Shown in pieces: positions 37,111 through 44,803 of a stretch of DNA of 64,000 nucleotides (within the stretch, counting starts at the first letter, position 1; every line of letters begins with the position of its first letter). Where the stretch lies: contig CAWJVZ010000003.1 in the NCBI GenBank assembly GCA_963846475.1, forward strand, positions 693,111 through 757,110. Direction: 5' to 3'. The DNA is from DASWJZ01 sp963846475 (GTDB lineage Bacteria; Pseudomonadota; Alphaproteobacteria; Rhizobiales; Afifellaceae). Position numbers and translations under genes: made by a program. The notes below the pieces were generated by a model, which was given only the letters and a program-made list of their open reading frames with translations, made no database searches and was not told the DNA's origin.

Positions 37111-37970
37111 CCGACGCCGCCGCCGCGCACGATACGGTAATGCCTGCCGACACGGTCTGGGCCGAGCGGGATTCCTGGGTCGATCGCATTCCCCGCTCAG
37201 TCGCCATGCTGGCGATCTTCGTCGTCTTCATCGCCATCTGGCAGGCCGTCCACGTCTTCGAGATCGTCTCCAAGATCATCCTGCCGTCGCCGTGGGAGAC
37301 GGCGCTGGAGCTCGTCGTCGTCGGCCAGAATTTCTTGACCGGCGGCTATCTCCTGCCGGCGTTCTGGATCACCACGCAGGAGGTGGCGATCGGCTTTGCG
37401 CTGGCCACTTTCCTCGGCTTCACACTCGGGACCATCGTCGGCGAGACGTCGCTCGGCGAGCGCGCCGTGCTGCCCTATCTCGTCGCTATCGACACGATGC
37501 CGAAGGTCGCCTTTGCGCCGCTGTTCATCTCCTGGCTCGGCTTCGGCATTTCCTCGAAAGTCGCGCTCGCCGCCTTCATCGCCACGTTTCCGATCGTCGT
37601 GGGCACGGCCGCCGGGCTGCACGCCGCCGACGAGAACGCCCGCATGCTGTTCCGCACCATGGGCGCCAGCCGCTGGCAGACTCTCGTCAAGCTAAAAATC
37701 CCGACCGGCCTGCCGCATTTCTTCACCGGCCTGAAGATCGCCGCGATCGGCGTCGTGGCCGGCGCCATCACGGCGGAGTTCTTGGGCGGCGGCACCGGCA
37801 TGGGCCACCTCATCCGCACGGCGGCGTCGCAGCTCGATACGCCGCGGGTTTTCGCGCTGATCCTCTATCTGAGCCTGCTCGGGCTGGGCACTTTCTGGAC
37901 GGTCGTGTGGATCCAGCGCCGCTTCGTCTTCTGGCATAAGGACACGCACCGTCAGGAGAATCTCGGCTGA
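37107..37970 (+). CDS. ABC importer permease, NitT/TauT type
   Basis: A 287-residue permease with six helices. The coupling loop FRTMGASRWQTLVKLKIPTGLP with its EAA-like Gly and GAITAEFLGGGTGMGHLI are diagnostic. It overlaps the ATPase by four bases (ATGA) and its own stop overlaps a CTG that appears to start the next gene, with AGGAG in its last codons serving as ribosome site. Confidence 0.88.
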   Translation: MTDAAAAHDTVMPADTVWAERDSWVDRIPRSVAMLAIFVVFIAIWQAVHVFEIVSKIILPSPWETALELVVVGQNFLTGGYLLPAFWITTQEVAIGFALATFLGFTLGTIVGETSLGERAVLPYLVAIDTMPKVAFAPLFISWLGFGISSKVALAAFIATFPIVVGTAAGLHAADENARMLFRTMGASRWQTLVKLKIPTGLPHFFTGLKIAAIGVVAGAITAEFLGGGTGMGHLIRTAASQLDTPRVFALILYLSLLGLGTFWTVVWIQRRFVFWHKDTHRQENLG

Positions 37971-39154
37971 CGGCCCGCGATCCCCGGCCGGCGCTAAAAC
38001 TCCGCCAGGTCATCAACGCTGCCGGCACTATGACCGCGCTCGGTGCGTGCGCGGCAGTGCCCGGCGCTGTGCAGCACGCAGCCGCAATTCTCCCCTGGTT
38101 CGTCGAGATCGACGACCTGCAGCGGCTCGCCAGCGACGGCATCGCCGCGGCCACCGGCACGGAGGCCGGCTTCGTGACGGCGGGCGCCTCGGCGGGCGTC
38201 ACGGTGTCAATTGCGGCGGCGATGACCGGCAGCGATCTGGCCCGGATCGAGCGGCTGCCGGATGCGGCCGGCATGCGCGACGGGGTGGCGATCCAGCGCG
38301 GCCACCTCGTCAATTACGGCGCGCCCCTCGACCAGGCGATCCGTCTCGCCGGCGCAAGGGTGGTTGCGGTCGGAACGGCAGCGGGCGCGAACGCCGGGGA
38401 GCTCGCGGCCGCCTTGGACGAGACGATCGCGGCGGGGCTTTTCCTGGTCTCCCACCACGTCCTGCCCTACGACCAGATCCCGCTGCCGGACTTCATCGCC
38501 GCCTGCCATGCCCACGACGTGCCGGTGATCGTCGACGCGGCGGCAGAATACGACATGCAGGGCTTTCTGGCGGCGGGCGCCGATCTCGTCATCACCAGTG
38601 CCCACAAGTTTTTGGGCGGGCTGACGGCCGGGATCGTCGCCGGCCGCAAGGACCTGGTCCGCGCCGGCTACCTGCAGAATCTCGGGATCGGCCGCGGCAT
38701 GAAGGTCGGCAAGGAAGGCATTTTGGGCGCGGTTGCGGCCCTTGAGGCGTGGCCGCGCCGGGACCATGACGCGCAGCGCCGCGGCGAGGAGGCGCGGGTC
38801 GCGCTCTGGCAATTGCGCCTGGCCGGCTTGCCCGGCCTCCGAGTCGAGCTTTCGCCCGACCCGACCGGCAACCCGGTCACGCGCCTTCGCGTCCACGTGG
38901 AGCCCGCGTCGGGGACGACGGCCTGGGACCTCGCCGAGGCGATGACGACGGGACCGCGGCCCGTTTTCGTCCGCGACGACGAAATCCGCCACGGCTATTT
39001 CGAGCTCGACCCCTGCAACCTCAGCGACGAGGAGGCGGAAGAGGTCGCCGGCCGTATTGCATTCGAACTGCGTAGCTTACGGGGCAGGGCGCCTAATTCA
39101 TTCCCGGAATGGCAGAGACAGCGCATGCGCGCACGCCTCGCCTGGCCGGACTAG
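37967..39154 (+). CDS. SelA-like (L-seryl-tRNA(Sec) transferase-like) PLP enzyme, probable CTG start
   Basis: A PLP-dependent fold type I protein, about 395 residues, of the SelA-like family whose members include transaminases and ammonia-lyase or racemase-like enzymes of sugar or amino acid catabolism. RQVINAAGTMTALGAC is the conserved N-terminus; VDAAAEYD and the Schiff-base Lys in ITSAHKFLGGLTAGIVAG follow. The conserved part begins upstream of the first ATG, so the start must be earlier. The frame reaches CTG in CTGACGGCC, overlapping the permease stop, with AGGAG nine bases before; no ATG, GTG or TTG is available there. True selenocysteine synthesis is unlikely because selB and selD are absent nearby. 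Confidence 0.75.
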   Translation: MTARDPRPALKLRQVINAAGTMTALGACAAVPGAVQHAAAILPWFVEIDDLQRLASDGIAAATGTEAGFVTAGASAGVTVSIAAAMTGSDLARIERLPDAAGMRDGVAIQRGHLVNYGAPLDQAIRLAGARVVAVGTAAGANAGELAAALDETIAAGLFLVSHHVLPYDQIPLPDFIAACHAHDVPVIVDAAAEYDMQGFLAAGADLVITSAHKFLGGLTAGIVAGRKDLVRAGYLQNLGIGRGMKVGKEGILGAVAALEAWPRRDHDAQRRGEEARVALWQLRLAGLPGLRVELSPDPTGNPVTRLRVHVEPASGTTAWDLAEAMTTGPRPVFVRDDEIRHGYFELDPCNLSDEEAEEVAGRIAFELRSLRGRAPNSFPEWQRQRMRARLAWPD

Positions 39155-39228
39155 CCGGAGTATATTCCCTCGGCCTGACGCGCAGCCCTGGCGCAGCCCG
39201 GCATCAGTTGCAAATCGTGAGATCGACG

Positions 39229-39771
39229 ATGAACCGAACCGCTTCAGCTCTGGTCCTCGCCCTCCTGGCCGTCCCCGTTCTCGCCCAAAACCATCAACCC
39301 TACGCCGGCCTGCAGCACCGGCCCGTCAAGGCGCTTTCGGATCAGCAGATCGACGATCTGCGGGCGGGGCGCGGCATGGGCCTGGCGCTCGCCGCGGAAT
39401 TGAACGGCTACCCCGGGCCGACGCATGTCCTTGAGCACGCCGATGCGCTGAGCCTCAGCGCCGAGCAGCGGCAGCGCACGGAGGCGCTGCTTGCAGCGAT
39501 GCGGCAGGAGGCGATCCCGCTCGGCGAGCGGCTGCTCGAACAGGAAGCGGAGCTCGACCGCCTGTTCGCCAGCCGGGAGATCACGCCGGAAAGGCTGGGC
39601 ACGCTCACCGAAGAGATCGGGCTGACCCAAGCGAGCCTGCGGCAGACCCATCTCGAATACCATTTGTCTTTGATGGACGTGCTCTCCCCGGACCAGGTGG
39701 CGCGCTACGGCGAGCTGAGAGGCTATGGGTCTCCGCACAGTGCCGGGCAGGGCCACTCGGGGCACAAATGA
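39229..39771 (+). CDS. Periplasmic Spy/CpxP-like (LTxxQ) protein
   Basis: A 180-residue protein with a signal peptide ending VPVLAQ, then a mostly helical body. LSLSAEQRQRTEALLAAMRQEAIPLGERLLEQEAELDRLF and LSPDQVARYGELRGY resemble the LTxxQ repeats of Spy/CpxP and heavy-metal-resistance proteins, which act as periplasmic chaperones or metal sensors. The C-terminus is His/Gly-rich (HSAGQGHSGHK), fitting metal binding. The PYAGLQHRPVKALS start is typical of a rhizobial family. It stands alone on the plus strand, with its own start after the PLP enzyme. Confidence 0.7.
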   Translation: MNRTASALVLALLAVPVLAQNHQPYAGLQHRPVKALSDQQIDDLRAGRGMGLALAAELNGYPGPTHVLEHADALSLSAEQRQRTEALLAAMRQEAIPLGERLLEQEAELDRLFASREITPERLGTLTEEIGLTQASLRQTHLEYHLSLMDVLSPDQVARYGELRGYGSPHSAGQGHSGHK

Positions 39772-39870
39772 GGCTAGGCCATCGGCTCCCGCTCTGGCTG
39801 TTTGACATCGCCACCGCTTAAGCCACAGTCTTTGCCGGATGCGAAACGGGACGCCCGTGGGGGCGCTTGC

Positions 39871-40677
39871 ATGATCGGCGATCCGGCAGCCGAGCCCTTG
39901 CTCCGGCTGGAGGCGATCTCAAAACATTTCGGCGCCATCGAGGCGCTGCGCGGCGTCGGCTTCGACGTGCGGCGCGGCGAGGTGGTGGCGCTCCTTGGCG
40001 ACAACGGGGCGGGCAAGTCAACCCTGGTGAAGATCATCGCCGGTGGCCTGCAGCCGAGCGCCGGACGCGTCATCTTCGACGGGACGGAGCGCCATTTCGC
40101 TTCGCCGGCGGAGGCCAAGGCGGCCGGCATCGAGACCGTCTACCAGGACCTGTCGCTCTGCACGAATGTCGACGTGGTCGCCAATTTCTTCATGGGCCGC
40201 GAGCTCACAAGGAGCGTTCTCGGCGTCCCCGTGCTCAGGGAGCGCGCCATGCAGGCGGAGACGGCAAAGGCGCTTGCCGCCGGCGGCACGCGCATCCCGT
40301 CGCTACGGGTGAACGTCGAGCACCTCTCCGGCGGCCAGAGGCAGGCGATCGAGCTCAACCGCTTCGTCCATTGGGGCGGCAAGCTGGTGCTTCTCGACGA
40401 GCCGTTTGCCGCCCTTGGCGTCGAGCAGACGCGGCGCGGCCTGGAGATGGTGGAGCGCGTCCGCGCCCAGGGCATCGGCGTCGTCATGATCACCCACGTC
40501 CTGGCGCAGGCCTTTCAGGTCTCCGACAGGATTGTCGTGCTCCGGCACGGCATGGTGGCCGGCGACGTCGCGACGGACGCCACTTCGCCCGACGAGGTGG
40601 TCCGCATGATGACCGGCGACATCGCCCGCATCGTGCCCAAAACCGGTTCAAGCGTGCAAACAGGGAGGACAGCATGA
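39871..40677 (+). CDS. frcA: Sugar ABC importer ATPase with single nucleotide-binding domain, FrcA-like
   Basis: A 268-residue ATPase of the CUT2 sugar class but with one domain, as in FrcA of Sinorhizobium. GDNGAGKSTLVKIIAGG, VYQDLSLCTNVDVVANFFMG, LSGGQRQAIELNRFVHWG and LVLLDEPFAALG are in order. The usual second-domain partner is absent, so it would work as a homodimer. The ATG (MIGDPAAEPLL) is chosen after GTGGGGGC; the frame is open earlier from a TTG. It overlaps the binding-protein gene by four bases. Transport of fructose is only suggested by family. Confidence 0.78.
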   Translation: MIGDPAAEPLLRLEAISKHFGAIEALRGVGFDVRRGEVVALLGDNGAGKSTLVKIIAGGLQPSAGRVIFDGTERHFASPAEAKAAGIETVYQDLSLCTNVDVVANFFMGRELTRSVLGVPVLRERAMQAETAKALAAGGTRIPSLRVNVEHLSGGQRQAIELNRFVHWGGKLVLLDEPFAALGVEQTRRGLEMVERVRAQGIGVVMITHVLAQAFQVSDRIVVLRHGMVAGDVATDATSPDEVVRMMTGDIARIVPKTGSSVQTGRTA

Positions 40678-41723
40678 AACGTATCTTGGGTGTTCTGGCG
40701 GGAGCGGCGATCGCGCTCGCCATCGGCGCGGCGGCAACGATTGCCGCGGCGCAGGAGATGAAGGGCAAGGTCTACTATCTCGTGCCGACGCTGCTCGACG
40801 AGTTCCAGACGGGCTCGATCGATGCGATCACAAAGTTCATGAAGGACGTCGGCTACGAGGTGATCTCGCTCGACGCGCAGAACCGCAGCGACCTGCAGCT
40901 CAACCAGATCGACGACGTCATCAATCTCAAGCCCTCCGCCGTCATCCTCGCCGCGGTCGACTTCGACGCGGCCAAGACCGGCATCGAGAAGATGCGCGCC
41001 GCCGGCATCCCGGTGATGATCTTCGACCGCCAGATCACCTCCACGCCGTCCGACTTCACCTCGGTCGCCGGCACGATCGAGATCGGCCATATCGCCGCGC
41101 AGGAGATCACGCGGCTGCTCACGGAGAAGAACGGCTCGCCGAAGGGCAAGGTGCTGCAGATCCTCGGCGATCCCGGCGATCCCTACACCCTCGATATCCA
41201 AAAGGGATTCGAGGAGAAGATGGCGGCCCACCCGGACGTTGAGATCATCACGCACGCCGCCATGCAGTGGGAGGCGAGCAACGCCGGCAATATCGCCTCC
41301 GACCAGATGCTGGCCAATCCCGACATCGACCTGATCTTCGTCCACGCCGCCCATCTGGCGGTGGCGGTCGCCGCGGTGCTGGAGGCGCAGGGCAAGCAGC
41401 CCGGCGACGTCATGCTGGTCAGCTCCAACGGCGCGCCGGTCGGCCTTGACCTCATCCGCAAGGGGTGGGAGCAGGTCGAGGTCGAGCAGCCGATGGTCGC
41501 CCAGGCGGCGGCGCTCGCCATGTTCGCCGACAAGGTGATCAACAAGGAGGAGATCAAGCCCGGCAGCTACGACGTGACCGGCCTGCCGTCGGAGCTGACG
41601 ATCGAGGCATGGGGGCCGAACATCAAGATCCCCGGCGCCGCGATCACCAAGGAGAACGTCGACGACCCGAAGTTCTGGGGCAACCTGAAGCCGCCGACGG
41701 AGCCGGTGAAGCCGGTCGAATAG
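40674..41723 (+). CDS. frcB: Sugar ABC importer periplasmic binding protein, FrcB-like
   Basis: A 349-residue type I binding protein with a signal peptide ending IAAAQE. KGKVYYLVPTLLDEFQTGSIDAI, PSAVILAAVDFDAAKTGIEKMRAAGIPVMIFDRQ, LGDPGDPYTLDIQKGFEEKM and IFVHAAHLAVAVAAVLEAQGKQPGD give the family. The ribosome site GGGAGGACAGC lies in the last codons of the ATPase gene. Here the binding protein follows the ATPase, unlike the usual order, and an inverted-repeat element separates it from its permease. Confidence 0.8.
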   Translation: MKRILGVLAGAAIALAIGAAATIAAAQEMKGKVYYLVPTLLDEFQTGSIDAITKFMKDVGYEVISLDAQNRSDLQLNQIDDVINLKPSAVILAAVDFDAAKTGIEKMRAAGIPVMIFDRQITSTPSDFTSVAGTIEIGHIAAQEITRLLTEKNGSPKGKVLQILGDPGDPYTLDIQKGFEEKMAAHPDVEIITHAAMQWEASNAGNIASDQMLANPDIDLIFVHAAHLAVAVAAVLEAQGKQPGDVMLVSSNGAPVGLDLIRKGWEQVEVEQPMVAQAAALAMFADKVINKEEIKPGSYDVTGLPSELTIEAWGPNIKIPGAAITKENVDDPKFWGNLKPPTEPVKPVE

Positions 41724-41736
41724 GGGCTCCATTCCT

Positions 41737-41840
41737 TGTCGTCATGCCATGGCTTGACCATGGCATCCATTCCGTTGCGCTAGAGGGTATCAACCCGGTC
41801 ACGGAATGGATTGCCGGACCAAGTCCGGCAATGACGACAG
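41737..41840. repeat. Palindromic intergenic repeat inside the sugar-importer operon
   Basis: TGTCGTCATGCCATGGCTTGACCATGGCAT-CCATTCCGT on the left is mirrored by ACGGAATGG-ATTGCCGGACCAAGTCCGGCAATGACGACA on the right; each arm also holds its own hairpin (GCCATGG-CCATGGC and TTGCCGGAC-GTCCGGCAA). This is a common rhizobial element. It lies between the binding protein and the permease and may reduce permease expression. Confidence 0.7.
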
Positions 41841-41859
41841 GGAGGACCAAGACGCCTGC

Positions 41860-42903
41860 ATGACAACCGGCATCGCAGATACCACCAACACCGGCCCGCC
41901 GACCGCGGTGCTCTCCCGCCGGCGCGCCTCGCTGGAATTCGTCCTCGACAACCTCGTCTGGATCATCCTCGTCATCGTGCTGGCGGCGTTCTCGTTGACC
42001 ATCCCGAATTTTTTGCAGATCGGCATCCTGCTCAACATCCTCGAACAATCGACCTTTGTCGGCATCATCGCCGTCGGGCTGTCGTTGACGCTGATCGCCG
42101 GGCACATGGACCTGTCGATCGAGTCGGTGCTGGCGCTCGCGGCGATGACGACCGCGCTGATTTTCGGCACCGGCGGCGCGGGAGCCGGCCTGGCGCTCGA
42201 TCCGGCGTGGCTGGCCTTTCCGGCCTCGCTCGCCCTGGCGCTGGCGATCGGCGCCGCGATCGGCTCGGCCAACGCCTTCCTCGTCGTCCGGCTCGGCATC
42301 AATGCCTTCATCGTCACGCTGGCCGCCTACATCTATACACGCGGGATCGTCGTCGCCCTGTCGGGCGGCCGCTCCGTCTACGGCCTGCCGGATTCCATGC
42401 GGGTGATGGCCGTGGAGCGCTTCCTCGGCATCCCGGTCATGGCCTGGGCCCTCATCCTCGTCTTCGTCGTCTTCACCTTCGTGCTGACCAAGACGCCGTT
42501 CGGCCGGCACCTCGTCATGATCGGCGGCAATGCCACGGCGACCTATCGCGCCGGCATCCGCGTCGGCCGCGTCGTGGCGATCGCCTTCATCCTGTCCGGC
42601 GCGCTCGCCGGACTGGCTGGCTGGCTGCTCGCCTCGCGCACCGCCGGCGCCACCGCCAATCTCGGCATCGGCATGCTGTTCCAGGCGTTTGCCGCGGTGG
42701 TCATTGGCGGCGTCAGCCTGAAGGGCGGCTACGGCAAGCTGCCGGGCGTTTTTGCGGGCGTGCTGCTCCTTTCCGCCATCCAGACCGGGATTAACGTCAT
42801 GGGCATGCCGCCGCATTTTACCCAGATGATCCAGGGCGGGCTGGTGCTCGCCGCCGTCCTCCTCGACACGCTGAAGACGACGGTCCGGAAGCGCTATCTG
42901 TGA
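41860..42903 (+). CDS. frcC: Sugar ABC importer permease, FrcC-like
   Basis: A 347-residue CUT2 permease with about nine helices. GLSLTLIAGHMDLSIESVLALAAM replaces the usual GGIDLSVG, and GGNATATYRAGIRVGRVVAIAF, AAVVIGGVSLKGGYGKLPGVFAGVLLL are typical. GGGAGGA precedes the ATG by about 14 bases, which is long. Its last 22 codons (GLVLAAVLLDTLKTTVRKRYL) are repeated 595 bases downstream as a tail without a gene. It is the last gene of the importer operon. Confidence 0.85.
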   Translation: MTTGIADTTNTGPPTAVLSRRRASLEFVLDNLVWIILVIVLAAFSLTIPNFLQIGILLNILEQSTFVGIIAVGLSLTLIAGHMDLSIESVLALAAMTTALIFGTGGAGAGLALDPAWLAFPASLALALAIGAAIGSANAFLVVRLGINAFIVTLAAYIYTRGIVVALSGGRSVYGLPDSMRVMAVERFLGIPVMAWALILVFVVFTFVLTKTPFGRHLVMIGGNATATYRAGIRVGRVVAIAFILSGALAGLAGWLLASRTAGATANLGIGMLFQAFAAVVIGGVSLKGGYGKLPGVFAGVLLLSAIQTGINVMGMPPHFTQMIQGGLVLAAVLLDTLKTTVRKRYL

Positions 42904-43432
42904 ACGGAGCCTGCTCTGAACCCAGCGGTAAGGCCGGGAATGCCGAAACGCGGGTTGCGCTTCAGGGTTTGCGCCATGGAAGTGGTAGACCGCGGCTGCC
43001 GAAAACCCGCGCATCCACGTCCAGGAAACTAATGTCGTAGTGTTCGGCCAGCAGCCCATGAACATTCTGAATGACCTGGAACGCCTCGCCGAAAATGTTC
43101 CTGGAACGGTCCCGCTTCGCCCAAATCAGGAGATCCTCCAAGACAGGTATCGCCCTGTCTGGCGCCCATTTGAGGACATAACTCGCAGCTGCCAGCCGAA
43201 CGATTGGCTCCGCATGGCCCAAGAGCGCTTCCAGGGTGGCCTTTCCGTTCTCGCCGCGCTCGATGAGTTTTTGCGCGGCTCGATCTGAACGCCGAAACCA
43301 GCGGTTATGCGCAGGCACGTTGCCGGCGCCGTAAGCGTCACGGGCAGCAATCACTGTCGTAACAAATTCCTGCCCCAGCCTGTCAATCTCGCCCGGTTTC
43401 ATCCGCGGATCTCCTCAGGAATCTCAAGCACC
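42838..43432. repeat. Tandem duplication, unit A (595 bp)
   Basis: This unit contains the last 66 bases of the permease gene, a spacer, one whole DUF2019-like gene on the minus strand and about 30 bases from the 3' end of the nuclease gene. It is repeated with an exact 595-base period as unit B. The two copies differ by scattered substitutions of several percent, without frame breaks. Confidence 0.85.
42962..43402 (-). CDS. DUF2019-like protein, copy 1 (candidate immunity protein)
   Basis: A 146-residue helical, soluble protein. NVPAHNRWFRRSDRAAQKLIERGENG, LEALLGHAEPIVRLAAASYVLKWAP and AIPVLEDLLIWAKRDRSRNIFGEAFQV resemble DUF2019 proteins, which look like short HEAT-type repeats (xxxVRLxAAxYxL). 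It is the outer product of a tandem duplication. About 30 bases of the nuclease 3' end remain just upstream, but no nuclease gene, so it has lost its partner and needs another promoter or read-through from copy 2. Function is inferred: neutralising the adjacent nuclease or a variant of it. Confidence 0.6.
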   Translation of the reverse strand: MKPGEIDRLGQEFVTTVIAARDAYGAGNVPAHNRWFRRSDRAAQKLIERGENGKATLEALLGHAEPIVRLAAASYVLKWAPDRAIPVLEDLLIWAKRDRSRNIFGEAFQVIQNVHGLLAEHYDISFLDVDARVFGSRGLPLPWRKP

Positions 43433-43498
43433 GGGCTGGTGCTCGCCGCCGTGCTCCTCGACACGCTGAAGACGACGGTCCGGAAGCGCTATCTGTGA
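43433..43498 (+). pseudogene. Duplicated 3' tail of the permease gene
   Basis: Twenty-one codons identical in protein (GLVLAAVLLDTLKTTVRKRYL plus stop) to the end of the FrcC-like permease, with two or three silent changes. No start or upstream permease sequence is present. It is a by-product of the tandem duplication and marks its left boundary. Confidence 0.85.
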
Positions 43499-43556
43499 GC
43501 GGAGTCTGCTCTGAACCCAGCGGTAAGGCCGGGAATGCCGAAATGCGGGTTGCGCT

Positions 43557-43997
43557 TCAGGGTTTGCGCCATGGAAGCGGTAGACCGCGGCCGCCGAAAA
43601 CCCGCGCATCCACGTCTAGGACATTAATATTGTAGTGTTTGGCCAAGAGGCCATGTACGTCCAGAATAACCTGCAACGCTTCGCCGAAAATGTCGCCAGA
43701 ACGGTCCCGCTTCGCCCAGATGAGAAGGTCCTCCAGAACAGGTATCGCCCTGCCTGGCGCCCATTCGAGGACATAGCTCGCCGCTCCCAGCCGAACGCTG
43801 GGCTCCGCATGGCCTAGGAGCGCTTCCACGGCGTCCTTTCCGTTTTCGCCGCGATCGATGAGCTTTCGCGCGGCTCGATCTGAACGCCGAAACCAGCGGT
43901 TATGCGAGGGCACGTTGCCGGCGCCGTACGCGTCACGGGCAGCAATCACGGCCGCAACAAATTCGTTGCGCAGTGTGTCAATCTCGCCCGGTTTCAT
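43557..43997 (-). CDS. DUF2019-like protein, copy 2, overlapping the nuclease gene (candidate immunity protein)
   Basis: A 146-residue paralogue of the gene 595 bases away (MKPGEIDTLRNEFVAAVIAARDAYGAGNVPSHNRWF, ALLGHAEPSVRLGAASYVLEWAP). Its ATG lies 20 bases before the stop of the nuclease gene, so translation is probably coupled and the two proteins made in fixed ratio, as expected of a toxin and its antidote. Changes between copies fall in several surface-like positions (for example AQKLIERGENGKATLE to ARKLIDRGENGKDAVE). The pairing as toxin and immunity is inference from overlap, size and family look. Confidence 0.62.
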   Translation of the reverse strand: MKPGEIDTLRNEFVAAVIAARDAYGAGNVPSHNRWFRRSDRAARKLIDRGENGKDAVEALLGHAEPSVRLGAASYVLEWAPGRAIPVLEDLLIWAKRDRSGDIFGEALQVILDVHGLLAKHYNINVLDVDARVFGGRGLPLPWRKP

Positions 43998-44682
43998 CCG
44001 CGGATCTCCCCAACAATCGCAAGCAGTCGTCGATAATGTCGAGCGCAAAGTTGAATTGCGCTTCGAAGGACATCGGCTCCAGCCAAATCCTCAATGTCTT
44101 ACCTTCGCTATACCGCCAGACTCGCGACATCGCCGCATTCACGCATAGATGCAGGTCGCGGGGCAGCCTGACGATGTTGTCGGTGTTGTGGATCTCCTCC
44201 GGGGCGAAGCGGCCGTTGTCGGCGAGCCGTTGCTCCACGAGGTGGTGCCACTCAAAACCTTCACCGGCCGGGCCGATTATCTCCTTGAACTCGCGGAAGG
44301 AGCGAAACCGGAGTTGCACGTGTTCGGGCCGGCGCTCCGTCGGCCTGCCGATCCGCTGCGTCTCGTCGTTGAAGTCGCGTTCCTCCGACGGACGGCCGGA
44401 CCAGCGGCGCGGCGGACGGCTGAGCCAGCCGCGGACACCTCGCGCCAGCTTCCGCAAGGCCTCGACTGCTCCGGGCGCGAGGCGGAGGAGCTGCCAGAGC
44501 GCGGGCAGCGTAGCGTCTGTCCACTGGCCGCCTCGAGGGTTGCCGGCGGGGACGCGCGGTTGCAGGTACCAACGCGGGTTGGCGCGCTCCTCACGCCTCA
44601 GACGAAGCAGGACCAGCTGCATCGTCAAGGAGGCGAGGTTCAGGCGTATATCCGCCAGTTCGTGCCGCTCAGGTCGGTCCAT
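43978..44682 (-). CDS. WHH/HNH-type nuclease, candidate toxin
   Basis: A 234-residue protein. The N-terminal third has WYLQPRVPAGNPRGGQWT, a motif seen before toxin-like C-terminal domains in rhizobial proteins, then a Pro/Arg-rich linker. The C-terminal domain reads FEWHHLVEQRLADNGRFAPEEIHNTDNIVRLPRDLHLCVNAAMS; the pattern WHHLVEQ...NTDNIV.LP...H is that of HNH/ENDO VII-fold nucleases in polymorphic toxins (HH catalytic pair, Asn, distal His). ATG follows AAGGTGG by six bases. There is no secretion signal or large repeat domain, so how or whether it leaves the cell is unknown. It could instead be a housekeeping or restriction nuclease. Confidence 0.7.
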   Translation of the reverse strand: MDRPERHELADIRLNLASLTMQLVLLRLRREERANPRWYLQPRVPAGNPRGGQWTDATLPALWQLLRLAPGAVEALRKLARGVRGWLSRPPRRWSGRPSEERDFNDETQRIGRPTERRPEHVQLRFRSFREFKEIIGPAGEGFEWHHLVEQRLADNGRFAPEEIHNTDNIVRLPRDLHLCVNAAMSRVWRYSEGKTLRIWLEPMSFEAQFNFALDIIDDCLRLLGRSADETGRD

Positions 44683-44704
44683 AGTGCCACCTTCTGTTGG
44701 TAGC

Positions 44705-44733
44705 AATATCTTCCTATAAGGCGACGGAGTCAA
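44705..44733 (-). promoter_or_regulatory. Probable promoter of the nuclease/DUF2019 operon
   Basis: On the minus strand TTGACT is followed after 17 bases by GATATT, 22 bases before the ATG of the nuclease gene. The patch is clearly AT-richer than its surroundings. It supports the nuclease gene being first in an operon with the DUF2019-like gene. Confidence 0.55.
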
Positions 44734-44803
44734 TACGATGACGCTCGGGTTGCGCTTCGGCCCGCGACCGGCGTAGGTCGGAGCATCAGCGAAGGGGTTG
44801 GAA

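Larger units (their letters stand above)
43433..44027. repeat. Tandem duplication, unit B (595 bp)
   Basis: The second copy starts at GGGCTGGTGCTCGCCGCCGT, the same permease-tail bases as unit A, and runs through the second DUF2019-like gene into the 3' part of the nuclease gene, where similarity to unit A ends at about CAAGCA. Because the nuclease gene is complete only beyond this unit, the nuclease-proximal copy is closer to the original arrangement and unit A arose by duplication toward the permease. Confidence 0.85.

Noticed and set aside
37967..39154. Selenocysteine system suggested by the SelA-like protein
   Set aside because: No selB, selD or tRNA-Sec is seen, and the formate dehydrogenase has Cys at the metal site, so selenium use is not supported.
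41737..41840. CRISPR-like repeat between importer genes
   Set aside because: It is one imperfect palindrome without regularly spaced repeats; no array exists in the window.
43040..43288. Plus-strand open frames within the duplicated units
   Set aside because: They are antisense to the DUF2019-like genes; the minus-strand proteins are the conserved ones and have start signals and coupling.
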